Shown: positions 24,755 to 35,043, counted from the first letter of the stretch. The stretch is 64,000 bases of DNA from Lachnospiraceae bacterium (GCA_910576335.1 CAJTIU010000004.1:62001-126000); one strand, 5' to 3'. Numbers and translations are program-made. The notes: generated from the sequence alone by a model not told the origin.

Positions 24755-25531
24755 CTATTCTGATTCATAATATTTAATGTCAGATGAAAATCTTACTGGA
24801 AGTCCCAATGTATCATCAAACTCTAAATTCGACAACTCCACACCAATATTTTTTCCATAAGATAATGGTATTGTTGTAAATTTCAACTTCTGGTCATTAT
24901 CCAGTTGTAATTCATAATGGTCTGGTTTATCTGGACATATAATGGTAAATCGAACCTCTTTCTGTAATTCATAACCATCAGCCATTTTATGATAAACCGA
25001 TTCAAAACTATCATTCATAGCTAAATGAAGATACTCCTTGTCCTGCAACTTTTCTTCTAAATCATAATGCACTTTTCCATAAGAATGTGCTAATCCTTTC
25101 TGTTTTGCTGCTTTTAAAAATTTGTTTATAAATTCGGAAGTATTAATGATAACTATCATTTCCGTGCCATTACCCTGCCATAATGGTTCAATATAACTCC
25201 AAGGTATAGGATAAAAATACTTATTACTTTTGGCATTGTAATACTTAACGTCGTATTTTAATCCATACATACAATAAATATAAGCATTATTATTTTTGTG
25301 CATTAGCGTAATATCACCAAGTAATTTCCATGTTTTCTTTTCATCCGTTGAATATAATAATTTGCTTGGTATATTAGTTATAGCTCCCTCCATTATGTCT
25401 TTTTGACCTGCTGTCATATTATCCTTTTTAAATGCCATCTGCGGATTCATATATAATTTGTAGTCCTCATATAAAGTTTTATTGTAATCTGGCTTTGAAA
25501 TTCTAATCAAAAGCAATAATTGTTCTCTCAT
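24755..25531 (-). CDS. A+T-rich cargo protein of unknown function
   Basis: 258 residues from MREQLLLLIRISKPDYN, GAGGAG upstream. Clearly more A+T-rich than the conjugation genes on both sides, and framed by terminators on both sides, so probably a separately acquired unit with its own promoter. No membrane segment. Blocks KLYMNPQMAFK, AYIYCMYGL, EMIVIINTSEF, GKVHYD and YELQKEVRFTI resemble an uncharacterised family common in accessory regions (YMNP and QKExRF motifs). Islands between transfer genes often carry defence functions, but no nuclease, helicase or toxin motif is visible here. Confidence 0.75.
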   Translation of the reverse strand: MREQLLLLIRISKPDYNKTLYEDYKLYMNPQMAFKKDNMTAGQKDIMEGAITNIPSKLLYSTDEKKTWKLLGDITLMHKNNNAYIYCMYGLKYDVKYYNAKSNKYFYPIPWSYIEPLWQGNGTEMIVIINTSEFINKFLKAAKQKGLAHSYGKVHYDLEEKLQDKEYLHLAMNDSFESVYHKMADGYELQKEVRFTIICPDKPDHYELQLDNDQKLKFTTIPLSYGKNIGVELSNLEFDDTLGLPVRFSSDIKYYESE

Positions 25532-25667
25532 AAATCTCCTCATACATATCTGCGTTTTTTCTTCTGATTGTATCATATCCTTGTTGCAAAATCTACCACA
25601 TAGACATTTATGCAATCTCATATAATAAACAAATTTATGACTGCATATGTAAAAGACGGCATCAGCA

Positions 25668-25697
25668 CTCACGCCAACACCGCCTTTTTTCTCGGTC
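25668..25697 (-). terminator. Terminator upstream of cargo gene
   Basis: Minus strand GGCGGTGTTGGC pairs with GCTGATGCCGTC (12 bp, several G-U pairs), followed by TTTTAC. Ends the transcript of the 25704 gene and insulates the cargo gene. Coordinates approximate by a few bases. Confidence 0.55.
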
Positions 25698-25703
25698 AGT
25701 CCG

Positions 25704-26033
25704 TTATAAAATCCCTGCCTTTTTCAGATACCCCACGCTGTCATAGCAGCCACGGAAATAGACCGACTGCATCTCCATGTCCGTAAGTTTGTTCCTAAGC
25801 TCCATCACTTTAATCAGTGCGGCACATTCTTCCTCGGTCAGTTCCTCCGCTGTTTCCGTGTCAAACACGCCTAAGACTTTCGGATATTTCTCATACAATC
25901 CCTCAATCTCGGCTCTTATGGCACGGTATTCCTCGTTTTCTCTGGACAGCTTCGCTATGACAGAGCCGAGGTATTCATTAAAGATATTGCTGTGGGCGTC
26001 TACAAAGGTTTCAAATCTGAACGCATCCGACAT
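25704..26033 (-). CDS. Conserved ICE protein, 109 residues
   Basis: Helical protein: FNEYLGSVIAKLSRENEEYRAIRAEIEGLYEKYPKVLGVFDTE ... MEMQSVYFRGCYDSVGYLKKAGIL. GGAGGTGAGGAAG before the ATG. The ending (YFRGCYDSVGYLKK) is a conserved tail in similar ICE proteins I have seen as DUF6664-type; family name uncertain. Follows the methylase-helicase gene by 78 bases. Confidence 0.7.
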   Translation of the reverse strand: MSDAFRFETFVDAHSNIFNEYLGSVIAKLSRENEEYRAIRAEIEGLYEKYPKVLGVFDTETAEELTEEECAALIKVMELRNKLTDMEMQSVYFRGCYDSVGYLKKAGIL

Positions 26034-26110
26034 TCTTCCTCACCTCCGATTTTACTAATCGTCCTTATTATAATACCCCAAAATCAGCAGTACAAATGTG
26101 CAAACTGGAT

Positions 26111-29100
26111 TTAACGCTCCCTGTCCGCACTTTTCTTCTCTGGCTGCTCGTCGTTCTGCTCTGGCTCATCGTCAATAACAGACTTGTCTTTTTCATTCAG
26201 ATTTAGTTCGATATTGAGGGCGTTCAGCCGCTCCGTCTTTTCTTTCAGCTCATTTTCAAAGGCAAACGGCTTCTTCACTTCCTCTTTTGCGGTTTCAAGC
26301 TGTGCGGTGGTTTCCTCCTTTCTGGTCTTGGCGGCTTCCAGTCTGGCGGGGAGCTTGGCAATCTCATTCTCGATTCTAGTAAGATTTCCGAGGGCATCCG
26401 TTCCTAAATCTACTTTATATTTCCTCATTCCGCAAAGGTTCAGACAATAGTGGGCATTGACGGTATCATAGAAAACCTCCATCTGAAAGCCACGGTAGCT
26501 GCCGATTTTTATCGGCTGTGACAGCGGGTTTTCCTTGCAGATGGCAAGCAACATCCCGCCTGCGTCCGCCTTTTCTTTGTAAGTCACGCCGTTTAAGGTC
26601 ATCGGGCAGAACTTGTCCTCGCCCTGCGGCTTGTGCTGGCTTGCAATCTTAGCATCATTTCCATAACCAATAATGCGTTCCTCATACTCCTTAATCTCCT
26701 GCGGGTAGTGCTTCAGTATCCTGTCCTCAAGGTCGTAATGCTCGGAAAGATAGCTCTGCTTCAAGACTTTCAGCTTCGCCACCTGCATATCCAAATCCAT
26801 TTTTTCCTTGAAACGCTCGTCGCCCGTAGCCAGCATTTTTACCTCCGCAAAGGAGAGAGCCACTTCGTCTACATCCTCGGCAGAACGGACGGGGCTTTTG
26901 CTCGTCATTATCTGGCTGATAAATTTCTGCTTTCCCTCGACGAGCTGATAGAGGTACGCATCAAATGTCTGTTCCGTCACATAGCGGTAAACTTCAACCT
27001 CTGGGAACATATTGCCCTGACGTTCCAGACGACCTTGGCGTTGTTCTAAACACGACGGTTTCCACGGGCAGTCGAGGTTATGAATGGCAATCAATCTGTC
27101 CTGCACGTTTGTACCCGCACCCATCTTCTGGGTAGAGCCAAACAATATACGCACCTCGCCGCTCCTTACCTTTGCGAACAGCTCTTTTTTCTGTGCGTCG
27201 GTATTTGCTTCATGGATGAAACGCACCTGCTCCGCAGGGATGCCACGCCGTATCAATTTTTCCCTCATGTCGTCGTAGACGTTGAACATGCCGTCATTTT
27301 TCGGTGTGCTGAGGTCGCAGAACAATAATTGTGCCGCCTTTGTGTCAGTGTGTTCCTCCCAGATGCGGTACATATTTTCCACGCAGGCGTTGACTTTGCT
27401 GTTCGGGTCATCTGGCAGCATCGGGTCAATCAATCTCTGGTCTAGGGCAAGCTGCCGCCCGTCGTTTGTCACTTTGAGCATGTTATCGAATTGTGGTTTT
27501 ACCATCCTTGCACGGATTTTCTCTGCCCGCTTCGCAAGCCCCGCCACCATTTCCGTCTGGATTTGGCTCGGCTTGGTCTTGATGTTGTGGTAATTAACCT
27601 TTGGCACGGGGAGCTTTAGCATATCGGCGGTCTGGATGTCCGCAACCTCACGGAACATCTGCATCAGCTCTGGCAGGTTGTAGAACTTCGCAAACCTCGT
27701 CTTTGCTCGGTAATTCGTCCCCTCTGGGGCGAGTTCCAGAGCCGTAACCGTTTCTCCGAACGTGGAAGCCCAACTGTCAAAATGCTGCAATCCGTTCCTC
27801 GCAAGCGTGTCATACTGCAAATACCTCTGCACGGAATACATTTCTACCATTGAGTTACTGATGGGCGTCCCCGTTGCGAAAATCACGCCACGGCTGCCCG
27901 TGATTTCGTCCAGATAGCGGCATTTCATAAACAAATCGCTCGACTTCTGGGCTTCGGTCTGGGCGATGCCGCCCACGTTCCGCATCTTTGTAAACAGGTA
28001 AAGATTTTTGTAAAAATGACTCTCATCTATAAAGAGCCTGTCTATGCCCAGTTCCTCAAAGTTTATCACGCTGTCTTTCCGCTTGGTGTCGTTGAGCTTG
28101 TCGAGCTTTGCCTTGATTGCTTTCCTCGTTTTCATGAGCTGCTTGACCGTGAACTGCTCCCCGTGGGATGCCTGCACATCGTCTATCCCCATCTCTATAT
28201 CGTCAAGCTGGCGCATGAGCTGTTCCCTCTGGCGTTCCTCGCTGATGGGGATTTTCTCGAACTGGCTATGCCCGATAATCACCGCATCATACGCCCCCGT
28301 CGCAATCCTGCCGCAGAACTTCTTTCGGTTTCCCGTTTCAAAATCCCGCTTGGTCGTGACAAGGATGTTGGCAGATGGATAGAGCCTTAAATACTCCGAC
28401 GCCCACTGCCCGACAAGGTGGTTTGGCACGACAAACATGGATTTCTGGCATAAGCCGAGCCGCTTGCTTTCCTGTGCGGCGGCGACCATCTCAAAGGTTT
28501 TTCCCGCCCCTACCTTGTGTGCAAGGAGCGTGTTGCCGCCGTAAAGGATATGGGCAATCGCATTGACTTGATGCGGTCTTAGCTGAATCTCTGGGCTGAT
28601 GCCGCCAAATGTGATATGGCTTCCGTCATATTCACGGGGGCGGATAGAATTAAATGTGTCATTATAATAGCGTACAAGACGGTTTCTCCGCTCTGGGTCT
28701 TTCCAAATCCAGTCCTGAAACGCCTGCTTTATCACCTCCTGCTTTGCCTGCGCCGCCGTGGTTTCCTTATGGTTCAGAACCGCTTTCTTATTGTTGTGTT
28801 CGTCATAAACATAGTCAAAGATACGGGTGTCACGGAGATTCAAAGTGTCCTCCATGATGCGGTAGGCACTTGCCCGCTTCGTGCCGTAAGTGCTGTCCGC
28901 CTTGACGTTCCCCACGTCGGAACTTTTATTCTCAATAAACCAGTCGCCGTTATATGCCGTGTAGCGCACTTGCAGCCTGCCCGCCGCATAGCTTGACGGC
29001 GTTAGAAGCTCCACCATGAACTTCTGTATATCCTCCTGCGGTATCCACGTCGTACCCAGACGGACGGAGATTTCGCTTGCGGGCAGGTCTTTCGGGATGA

Positions 29101-32100
29101 CCTTTTCCAGTGCTGCCACGTTGGCTGCAAGCTCTGGGTCTGCCTTTGCCGCTATCTCTGCGACTTTCAGTTTCTCCCGCACATTGCCCGACAAATACTC
29201 GTCTGCGGTCACATACCTTGCAGGCTCGGAAGATGGAACTTTATAAATAACTCCCTGCAATTCCTTGATGATTTCTTCCTCCGACCTGCAAGTAAGCCGT
29301 GCCATATACTCCAAATCGACACGGGCTTTCTCCCCGATGGAGAGGGCGAGGGCTTCGCTGGCGGTTTCCACAAAGGTCACTTCTCGGTGGGGCTTTATCG
29401 TCCGCTTCGTGAACATGTCCGCCTTGCGTTTGAATTTCCCCTCGTCGTCAAGCACTTCCAGGGAGCATAAAAGGAAGTAGCTCTCGTCTGCCGCAAAAGC
29501 GAGGTAGTTCCCCCTGCTGTTGATTAAACCGTACTTTTTGGTAAAGGCATCGTATAATCGGTTTAGGTTTTCCTGCTCGGTCTTTATCATTTCCTCTGGG
29601 CAGTCGTCGGTCTGGTACTGGATGAGCTTCCTCACGCAGTCACGGATTTCCAACAGCCCCTTGATGCGGCTCTCTGCCGTCATGGACACGTTTGCGGGGG
29701 TCATTTCATTATTCTCTCGGAAGTAAACCTTGCCGCCCACGAGGGCAAAAGAGAAGTTCCGCACGTTCGGGTCGGCGGGGATGGCTTTCTCACGCTCATC
29801 GGAAATTTCATCAATCCCAACATCCTGCTCCGTGATTTCGCCGTTTATCCGCTGCACGGCTTCATGGAGAAGCCCCGCAAGCGGCACGTCTGGGTAGGCT
29901 TTGCAGGCACTGTCCATGCCGAACCTTGTGCTTTCCATCTTCATCTCGCCAAGCACCATCTCTGGATGCTGGACAAAGTAGCTGTTCATCGTGACGCCGT
30001 TTTCGTCTGTGTCGAGGTGTACCCACTCTGGCTCTATCTCTATTATGCGGTCACGTTTCTGTAAAATAAGGATGTCGCTCGTGACCTCCGTGCCTGCGTT
30101 TGCCCGAAACGTGTTGTCGGGAAGCCTTACCGCCCCTAAAAGCTCGGCTCTCCGTGCGATATACTTCCGCACCTCTGGGCTTGTTTTGTCCATCGTCCCC
30201 TTAGAGGTGATGAACATCACAACGCCGCCTGAGCGCACTTTGTCCAGTGCCTTTGCGATAAAATAGTCGTGGATTAGGAACTTCTGGGCATTGTAGCGGC
30301 TGTCGTTGACCTTGAACTCCCCGAACGGGATGTTGCCAAGCACCACGTCAAAATGGCTGTCTGGGAGCTTTGTTTCCTCAAATCCCTCAATGGCGATGCT
30401 GGCTTTCTGGTAGAGCTGTTTCGCAATCCTGCCCGATAACGGGTCAATCTCGATGCCGTGCAGCTTTGATTTTTCCATGCTGTCGGGCAGCAATCCTAAA
30501 AAATTTCCCGTGCCGCAGGACGGCTCTAAAATATTCCCCTGTGAAAATCCCAGACGGTCAAGTGCTTCGTACATTGCCTTGATGACAACAGGCGGCGTAT
30601 AAAATGCGGTCAGCGTGGATTCCATAGCGGCATGGTATTCCTCGTCGGAGAGAGCTGATTTTAATTCCTTATATTCGTTCTCCCATGCCGCATTATTGCT
30701 ATCAAACGCCATCGACAGACCGCCCCACCCGACATACTTTGCAAGGGTTTCCTGTTCTTCGGGCATGGCAAGGCGGTTTTCTATCTGAAGGTCGTGGAGA
30801 AGCCTTATTGCGGACATGTTGTTGCGGAACTTCTCTTTTGCGCCGCCAACGCCTAAATTATCATCGGTAATGCGGTAGTTGCGGCGGTCGGCAGAGAGGG
30901 CAGGGGCGGGCGTTTTTCTCGGCTGCCCATGCTCTGGCTCATCAAAGCGTATCTTCTCCACCACAATGTCGTAGGGAAGCCCGTTCTCCACGGCGGGGTA
31001 TTCCGCCACGGTTTCCGTGGTTGGCTTTGCGGGAGATTCTGATTTTTCTTCGGGCTGTGGTTCTTTTTCTGCCTGCTCTAAAATCCTGCGGACATAGCCG
31101 CCTTTCTCCACACGGTTTATCGGGAAGCCCACGCTGTTCTGAAATGTGATGTCACGCATGGAAACGTCGCCGCTGATTTTCCCGATGCTCTCGATAAGGT
31201 AGCGGCGGTTGTCAATGGAAATTTCCTTTCCGATAAGGTCAGAATTATCCTGCTTTCTGTCTGTCCCAGACGGGGCAGACTCTGATTTCTGCTGTTCCTC
31301 ACGCTCCGCATCTTTCGCTGCAAATAGCTCCGTGATATGCTCTGCACTGTTTAAGGTGTCGGCGTATTCCTGTGCTTCTTCCTCGGTTTCAAAGGTCTGG
31401 TAGATGTCGCCTACGTCGTAGTATCGGTCGGCACTGTCCTCTGGGGCTTCATTATTCCGTATGATAAACGGGTCGGCAAAAGCGTCAGAAGTCTGCTCTA
31501 CCGTGTAATGGGGCAATTCTTCTTCGTCCCGTATGCTGTGGCTCATGGGCATTTCCACGCCATTATGCTCGGCAAGCCGCTTGAAGTCGGCAAGCGTATC
31601 TGCATCCAGTTCCATTCCAGATAAATTGCCATTCCCGTCAAAATTCATGGCTTCGTCTACTAAGAAGTGATAGAAACCTGCCCCCTGCCATTTATCGCCT
31701 GCACTCCGTGCAACAATCACTCCATCTTCGTAAGAAAGCCCTATATCATCCATTTTCATCTGGGAGAGAACATCATGCAGAATATCTATCTCCCTGTCTG
31801 TGGCAAAGGTTTTTTCCTTTTCAGCAGATACAAACCATTCATTTTCAAAGGACATTATCTCGCCAAGCTGCTTTTCATCCTCTGGGGTCAGCTCGGTGTT
31901 CCTCTCTAAGAACGGGATAAACACGTCATGCCCCAGACGCAGGGATTCCATTTTCTTTCGGTAGTAATCTTCCCCCTGCCGTTTCCATTCTGGGATAAAC
32001 GGGCAGTCGGGGGAGAGGGAATATTCATAAAAATTTCGGATATGGGCGATTAAATCCCCCTCGCCGTCGCCGATGTCAAACCTCCCCTCATAGTTAAATT

Positions 32101-34570
32101 CCTCGCCGCCGGTGACGGCATGGATTTCAAAATCGGTCTTATGATACCAGCCAACATGGTTATCCTCATTCTCCCTTTCCCGATGCTGTTTTTCGTCCAG
32201 AATGCCGAGCAGTTTATTTCCCAGAGCGAAACTCAAATCCGTAAATCGGTCGTTCAGCTCCCTGTCATAAAAGGCGGGATGCTCGGAGAAACCGATTGAA
32301 AGGGTAATGCTGTCGGGTTTTTCCTCGGCAAGTGTTTCTGTTTTCTGGCTCTCGGTAATGACCGTTTTCAGATGGTCGTTTGCAGGGTTCTCCTTTAGTT
32401 TTTCTTCAAAGTCGGCTCGGCTGAACTCCTTTCCGAACAACGGAAACTCCGCATTTCGTAAAGACACGGCGTTCTCATCAAAGGCTATGACCTCATATTT
32501 GTCCGCCCCGATATACACCACGTCGCCCTCATGGTAGAGGTAGCGGAGAGGGTACAACTCCGTAAGCTCCTGCGAGAAACGCCATGCATTGCTGCGGCTG
32601 TAAACGCTGGTCGTCTTTTTCTGCACAAGCGAGAGAAAGTCTAAAAGCTCCTGCACGTTGTCGGGATGCTGCAATGTCTGTTCCATAAGGTCGGCGGGCA
32701 TATCCGCAAAATCACTGCATCCAATCACGCCCAACAAATCTTTCTCATAGCCGTCCAAGTCATGGATAAAATCGGAGAGCCGCAGGGCGAGCGTGTCCCG
32801 CTTGTCCGCAGGGGGTAGCTCCCTTTTTTCCTCAATGAAACGCTGCCTTGCCAGTTTCCTCTGGGTATCGATTTCATATTGCGGGGCAGACACGCTTTCC
32901 AGATAGTCGGCATAGTGGTCTTTCTCTTTGGGATTGAGGTAGCGGTTATCCTTAACAAGCTCCCGTAGGCGTTTTTCCGCTTTCGACCAGCTCAAAACAA
33001 GGTCGTGTTCGGTGGAAATGCCGTCACGGTCAATGGAGATGCCCTTGCCGCTGTACCACACATACCCCTCCGTGCCGTCTGAAAAATTAACAAAAAAGCC
33101 GCCCGTGCCGTATTCCCTTTTCAGAAAATCAATGTTCTTCTTTTTATCTTCCTGCTTCTGGAACTGATGATAAATACGGTATTTCCCATTGGCAACGCTG
33201 TTCCCTTTTATAAGGACGGCATCAATGTCCTCCTGTGAAACGGCAAAAGCAGAGGCTTTTTCGTCCTCTGCTTCAGCTATCTTTTCAATCTGTTCGTCTA
33301 CGGTCGGGAGATTGGCGGCAACTTCTTCCTCATTGGCAACACTGCCTTTTTCTGTCTGTCCCTCTGGCTCTGTTGTTTCTAACTGAAAATTAGTTCTTCC
33401 AGTATCACTTCCTCCGCTTGGCTGCGGATGCTGTTCATCATGCCGAGCCACTGCATCGGGGCTTTCTCTTTCAGCTCCTCCGTCACTCCCTGCTCTTTGG
33501 CGAGCTGCTTCGTCAGAAACTCCAGACGCTGCAACGCCGTCTGCTCGGTCTGGTAAAGGTGTTCGTTCAGCCTGCCCGCTGTCAGCAGGTTGAGATAGGT
33601 CACTCTTTTGTGCTGTTCCAGATAATCCCTGTGCATCAAAGCGTACCTGCCAAGCGGAAGCTCTGGCTCTGTCGGTAATGTCAGGTCGGGTATAAGGTAG
33701 TCCGCCTGCTTCGTGTAAGTGATTTCGCTCATTATCTTCACTCCTTTCGGGTTGTTTCCTGCCTTTATCATACTGGCTTGCGATACTCCTTGCAAATGTG
33801 CGGTTCTGCCGTTTTGCTTCGATTTGCACATTTCGGACTGCCGCAGAGATTTCCCGCAACGCCATCTCGGAAATGTCGCTCGTAGCGATGCCGACGGCGT
33901 TCAGCGTCTGGGGCGTGTTGAAATTTGTAATCTCCGCAAAGTCCTCACGCTCAAAATACCCGTCCGCATCCAGACCGCAGCGGCTCAACAGCATATAGGC
34001 GACGCTGTTTGCGGCAAGCCGTCTGTAAATCACTTCTATACTATAGTCGTCCAGTTCCTCCAAAAAGCTGTCTTTCGTGCAGTCCTTTAGCTGTGAGAGG
34101 TAATCGGGCAGATTATCCTCCACGGCGTTCTCCGCCGTCTGAATTAAAAACGTGGCAAGGTCGCCGCCCTCCGTGCCGCCGAACCTGTCCGCAAGCCGCT
34201 CCATGACGGGCTGCTCGTACCGCTTATCCATCTGCCATATCGGGACGGCTCGGCTGCCGTAGTAGCCCTCATGGGTGTCGGAAACGTCAAAATAGTATTT
34301 CAGCGTGTTCCTGCGCCCTTTCGGGTCAAAGACCGCTATGCCTTTGCTGTCCTTATTTACCCATCTTTTAAAAAGCCTGTTCCATGTGCCAATCTCGGCT
34401 ACGGCGGTTGCGTCGGGGCGTTGGGCGTAAATCAAGAGCTGCTCGTCAAAGCGGCACTTGTAATTGTGGCAGGCAGAGGATAAAAAGCCCTGCCAAGCCT
34501 GCGGGTTTTTTACGACCGCCATCCCCGTGCGGCGGTACAGCTCCGTAATAAGCTGGTACTTTGCAGCCAT
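26111..34570 (-). CDS. Giant N6-adenine methylase plus SNF2-like helicase
   Basis: About 2819 residues from MAAKYQLITELYRR, AAGGAGG upstream. N-terminal region (1-200) of large polyvalent proteins; a Gln/Arg/Pro-rich, disordered linker (about 270-440). A gamma-type N6-methylase follows, motif I ILEPSCGTGNF (about 1350) and motif IV GNIPFGEF (about 1413). A superfamily 2 helicase ends the protein: Walker A AHKVGAGKTFEM (about 2020), DESH (about 2180), GTPISNS and GRLERQGN (about 2515). Likely protects incoming DNA from restriction and remodels it; role inferred. TnpV is encoded inside the linker-coding part in another frame. Confidence 0.93.
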   Translation of the reverse strand: MAAKYQLITELYRRTGMAVVKNPQAWQGFLSSACHNYKCRFDEQLLIYAQRPDATAVAEIGTWNRLFKRWVNKDSKGIAVFDPKGRRNTLKYYFDVSDTHEGYYGSRAVPIWQMDKRYEQPVMERLADRFGGTEGGDLATFLIQTAENAVEDNLPDYLSQLKDCTKDSFLEELDDYSIEVIYRRLAANSVAYMLLSRCGLDADGYFEREDFAEITNFNTPQTLNAVGIATSDISEMALREISAAVRNVQIEAKRQNRTFARSIASQYDKGRKQPERSEDNERNHLHEAGGLPYTRPDITDRARASAWQVRFDAQGLSGTAQKSDLSQPADSGQAERTPLPDRADGVAASGVSDEAARQRAGSDGGAERESPDAVARHDEQHPQPSGGSDTGRTNFQLETTEPEGQTEKGSVANEEEVAANLPTVDEQIEKIAEAEDEKASAFAVSQEDIDAVLIKGNSVANGKYRIYHQFQKQEDKKKNIDFLKREYGTGGFFVNFSDGTEGYVWYSGKGISIDRDGISTEHDLVLSWSKAEKRLRELVKDNRYLNPKEKDHYADYLESVSAPQYEIDTQRKLARQRFIEEKRELPPADKRDTLALRLSDFIHDLDGYEKDLLGVIGCSDFADMPADLMEQTLQHPDNVQELLDFLSLVQKKTTSVYSRSNAWRFSQELTELYPLRYLYHEGDVVYIGADKYEVIAFDENAVSLRNAEFPLFGKEFSRADFEEKLKENPANDHLKTVITESQKTETLAEEKPDSITLSIGFSEHPAFYDRELNDRFTDLSFALGNKLLGILDEKQHRERENEDNHVGWYHKTDFEIHAVTGGEEFNYEGRFDIGDGEGDLIAHIRNFYEYSLSPDCPFIPEWKRQGEDYYRKKMESLRLGHDVFIPFLERNTELTPEDEKQLGEIMSFENEWFVSAEKEKTFATDREIDILHDVLSQMKMDDIGLSYEDGVIVARSAGDKWQGAGFYHFLVDEAMNFDGNGNLSGMELDADTLADFKRLAEHNGVEMPMSHSIRDEEELPHYTVEQTSDAFADPFIIRNNEAPEDSADRYYDVGDIYQTFETEEEAQEYADTLNSAEHITELFAAKDAEREEQQKSESAPSGTDRKQDNSDLIGKEISIDNRRYLIESIGKISGDVSMRDITFQNSVGFPINRVEKGGYVRRILEQAEKEPQPEEKSESPAKPTTETVAEYPAVENGLPYDIVVEKIRFDEPEHGQPRKTPAPALSADRRNYRITDDNLGVGGAKEKFRNNMSAIRLLHDLQIENRLAMPEEQETLAKYVGWGGLSMAFDSNNAAWENEYKELKSALSDEEYHAAMESTLTAFYTPPVVIKAMYEALDRLGFSQGNILEPSCGTGNFLGLLPDSMEKSKLHGIEIDPLSGRIAKQLYQKASIAIEGFEETKLPDSHFDVVLGNIPFGEFKVNDSRYNAQKFLIHDYFIAKALDKVRSGGVVMFITSKGTMDKTSPEVRKYIARRAELLGAVRLPDNTFRANAGTEVTSDILILQKRDRIIEIEPEWVHLDTDENGVTMNSYFVQHPEMVLGEMKMESTRFGMDSACKAYPDVPLAGLLHEAVQRINGEITEQDVGIDEISDEREKAIPADPNVRNFSFALVGGKVYFRENNEMTPANVSMTAESRIKGLLEIRDCVRKLIQYQTDDCPEEMIKTEQENLNRLYDAFTKKYGLINSRGNYLAFAADESYFLLCSLEVLDDEGKFKRKADMFTKRTIKPHREVTFVETASEALALSIGEKARVDLEYMARLTCRSEEEIIKELQGVIYKVPSSEPARYVTADEYLSGNVREKLKVAEIAAKADPELAANVAALEKVIPKDLPASEISVRLGTTWIPQEDIQKFMVELLTPSSYAAGRLQVRYTAYNGDWFIENKSSDVGNVKADSTYGTKRASAYRIMEDTLNLRDTRIFDYVYDEHNNKKAVLNHKETTAAQAKQEVIKQAFQDWIWKDPERRNRLVRYYNDTFNSIRPREYDGSHITFGGISPEIQLRPHQVNAIAHILYGGNTLLAHKVGAGKTFEMVAAAQESKRLGLCQKSMFVVPNHLVGQWASEYLRLYPSANILVTTKRDFETGNRKKFCGRIATGAYDAVIIGHSQFEKIPISEERQREQLMRQLDDIEMGIDDVQASHGEQFTVKQLMKTRKAIKAKLDKLNDTKRKDSVINFEELGIDRLFIDESHFYKNLYLFTKMRNVGGIAQTEAQKSSDLFMKCRYLDEITGSRGVIFATGTPISNSMVEMYSVQRYLQYDTLARNGLQHFDSWASTFGETVTALELAPEGTNYRAKTRFAKFYNLPELMQMFREVADIQTADMLKLPVPKVNYHNIKTKPSQIQTEMVAGLAKRAEKIRARMVKPQFDNMLKVTNDGRQLALDQRLIDPMLPDDPNSKVNACVENMYRIWEEHTDTKAAQLLFCDLSTPKNDGMFNVYDDMREKLIRRGIPAEQVRFIHEANTDAQKKELFAKVRSGEVRILFGSTQKMGAGTNVQDRLIAIHNLDCPWKPSCLEQRQGRLERQGNMFPEVEVYRYVTEQTFDAYLYQLVEGKQKFISQIMTSKSPVRSAEDVDEVALSFAEVKMLATGDERFKEKMDLDMQVAKLKVLKQSYLSEHYDLEDRILKHYPQEIKEYEERIIGYGNDAKIASQHKPQGEDKFCPMTLNGVTYKEKADAGGMLLAICKENPLSQPIKIGSYRGFQMEVFYDTVNAHYCLNLCGMRKYKVDLGTDALGNLTRIENEIAKLPARLEAAKTRKEETTAQLETAKEEVKKPFAFENELKEKTERLNALNIELNLNEKDKSVIDDEPEQNDEQPEKKSADRER
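33379..33732 (-). CDS. tnpV: TnpV-type protein, nested inside the methylase-helicase gene
   Basis: 117 residues, MSEITYTKQADYLIPDLTLP onwards, ending WLGMMNSIRSQAEEVILEELIFS: an end-to-end match to TnpV, known from Tn4451/Tn4453. It lies wholly inside the 26111-34570 gene, same strand, shifted one base. AAAGGAGTG stands 8 bases before its ATG. The big protein reads this DNA as low-complexity Arg/Ser/Asp/Gly-rich linker, so TnpV is the more constrained frame. Function of TnpV in Tn4451 is unclear; excision accessory is a guess. Confidence 0.82.
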   Translation of the reverse strand: MSEITYTKQADYLIPDLTLPTEPELPLGRYALMHRDYLEQHKRVTYLNLLTAGRLNEHLYQTEQTALQRLEFLTKQLAKEQGVTEELKEKAPMQWLGMMNSIRSQAEEVILEELIFS

Positions 34571-34584
34571 AGGCTCACACCTCC

Positions 34585-35043
34585 TTATCGTTCCATTTCT
34601 TTGTTTTTCTGTTTCCTGTCGTATTCCCCGCACCGCTCGGCGATTTCGGAATACATCTTGTCCCGCATGTCCCGCTCATAGGCTCGGTACTCCTTTGCCT
34701 TTTCCGTGGGCTTGTACCAGACGCTGTTCTGGTCGGCTTCGTCCATCTGCCCGTAACGGTCGTCTATCTTGTCCATATATTTCTGATAAATGGCATGGGC
34801 GGCGGGGGCGTCCTTTGCGTAGCGGTAACGGGAAAGGCTCTTATGCGTCCCACGAAGCTCGGCATACTCGTAGAGCATACGGATGACCGCACGGTCAAGC
34901 CCTTTCTGCCCCTCGGCATCGTAGATTTCCGACAAGCCCTTGCACCTCCATGAATGGTACGACGAGTTGTCGTTGGAGCTGTGGGAAGAAACATACACGC
35001 CGTCTTTCTTTACTGTGATGCGGTTGATTAGCTCGATACTCAT
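34585..35043 (-). CDS. Conserved ICE protein, 152 residues
   Basis: MSIELINRITVKKDGVYVSSHSSNDNSSYHSWRCKGLSEIY, then a helical half with GLDRAVIRMLYEYAELRG and a very charged tail. Ends 14 bases before the methylase-helicase start. No domain recognised; part of a run of small ICE accessory genes. Confidence 0.7.
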   Translation of the reverse strand: MSIELINRITVKKDGVYVSSHSSNDNSSYHSWRCKGLSEIYDAEGQKGLDRAVIRMLYEYAELRGTHKSLSRYRYAKDAPAAHAIYQKYMDKIDDRYGQMDEADQNSVWYKPTEKAKEYRAYERDMRDKMYSEIAERCGEYDRKQKNKEMER

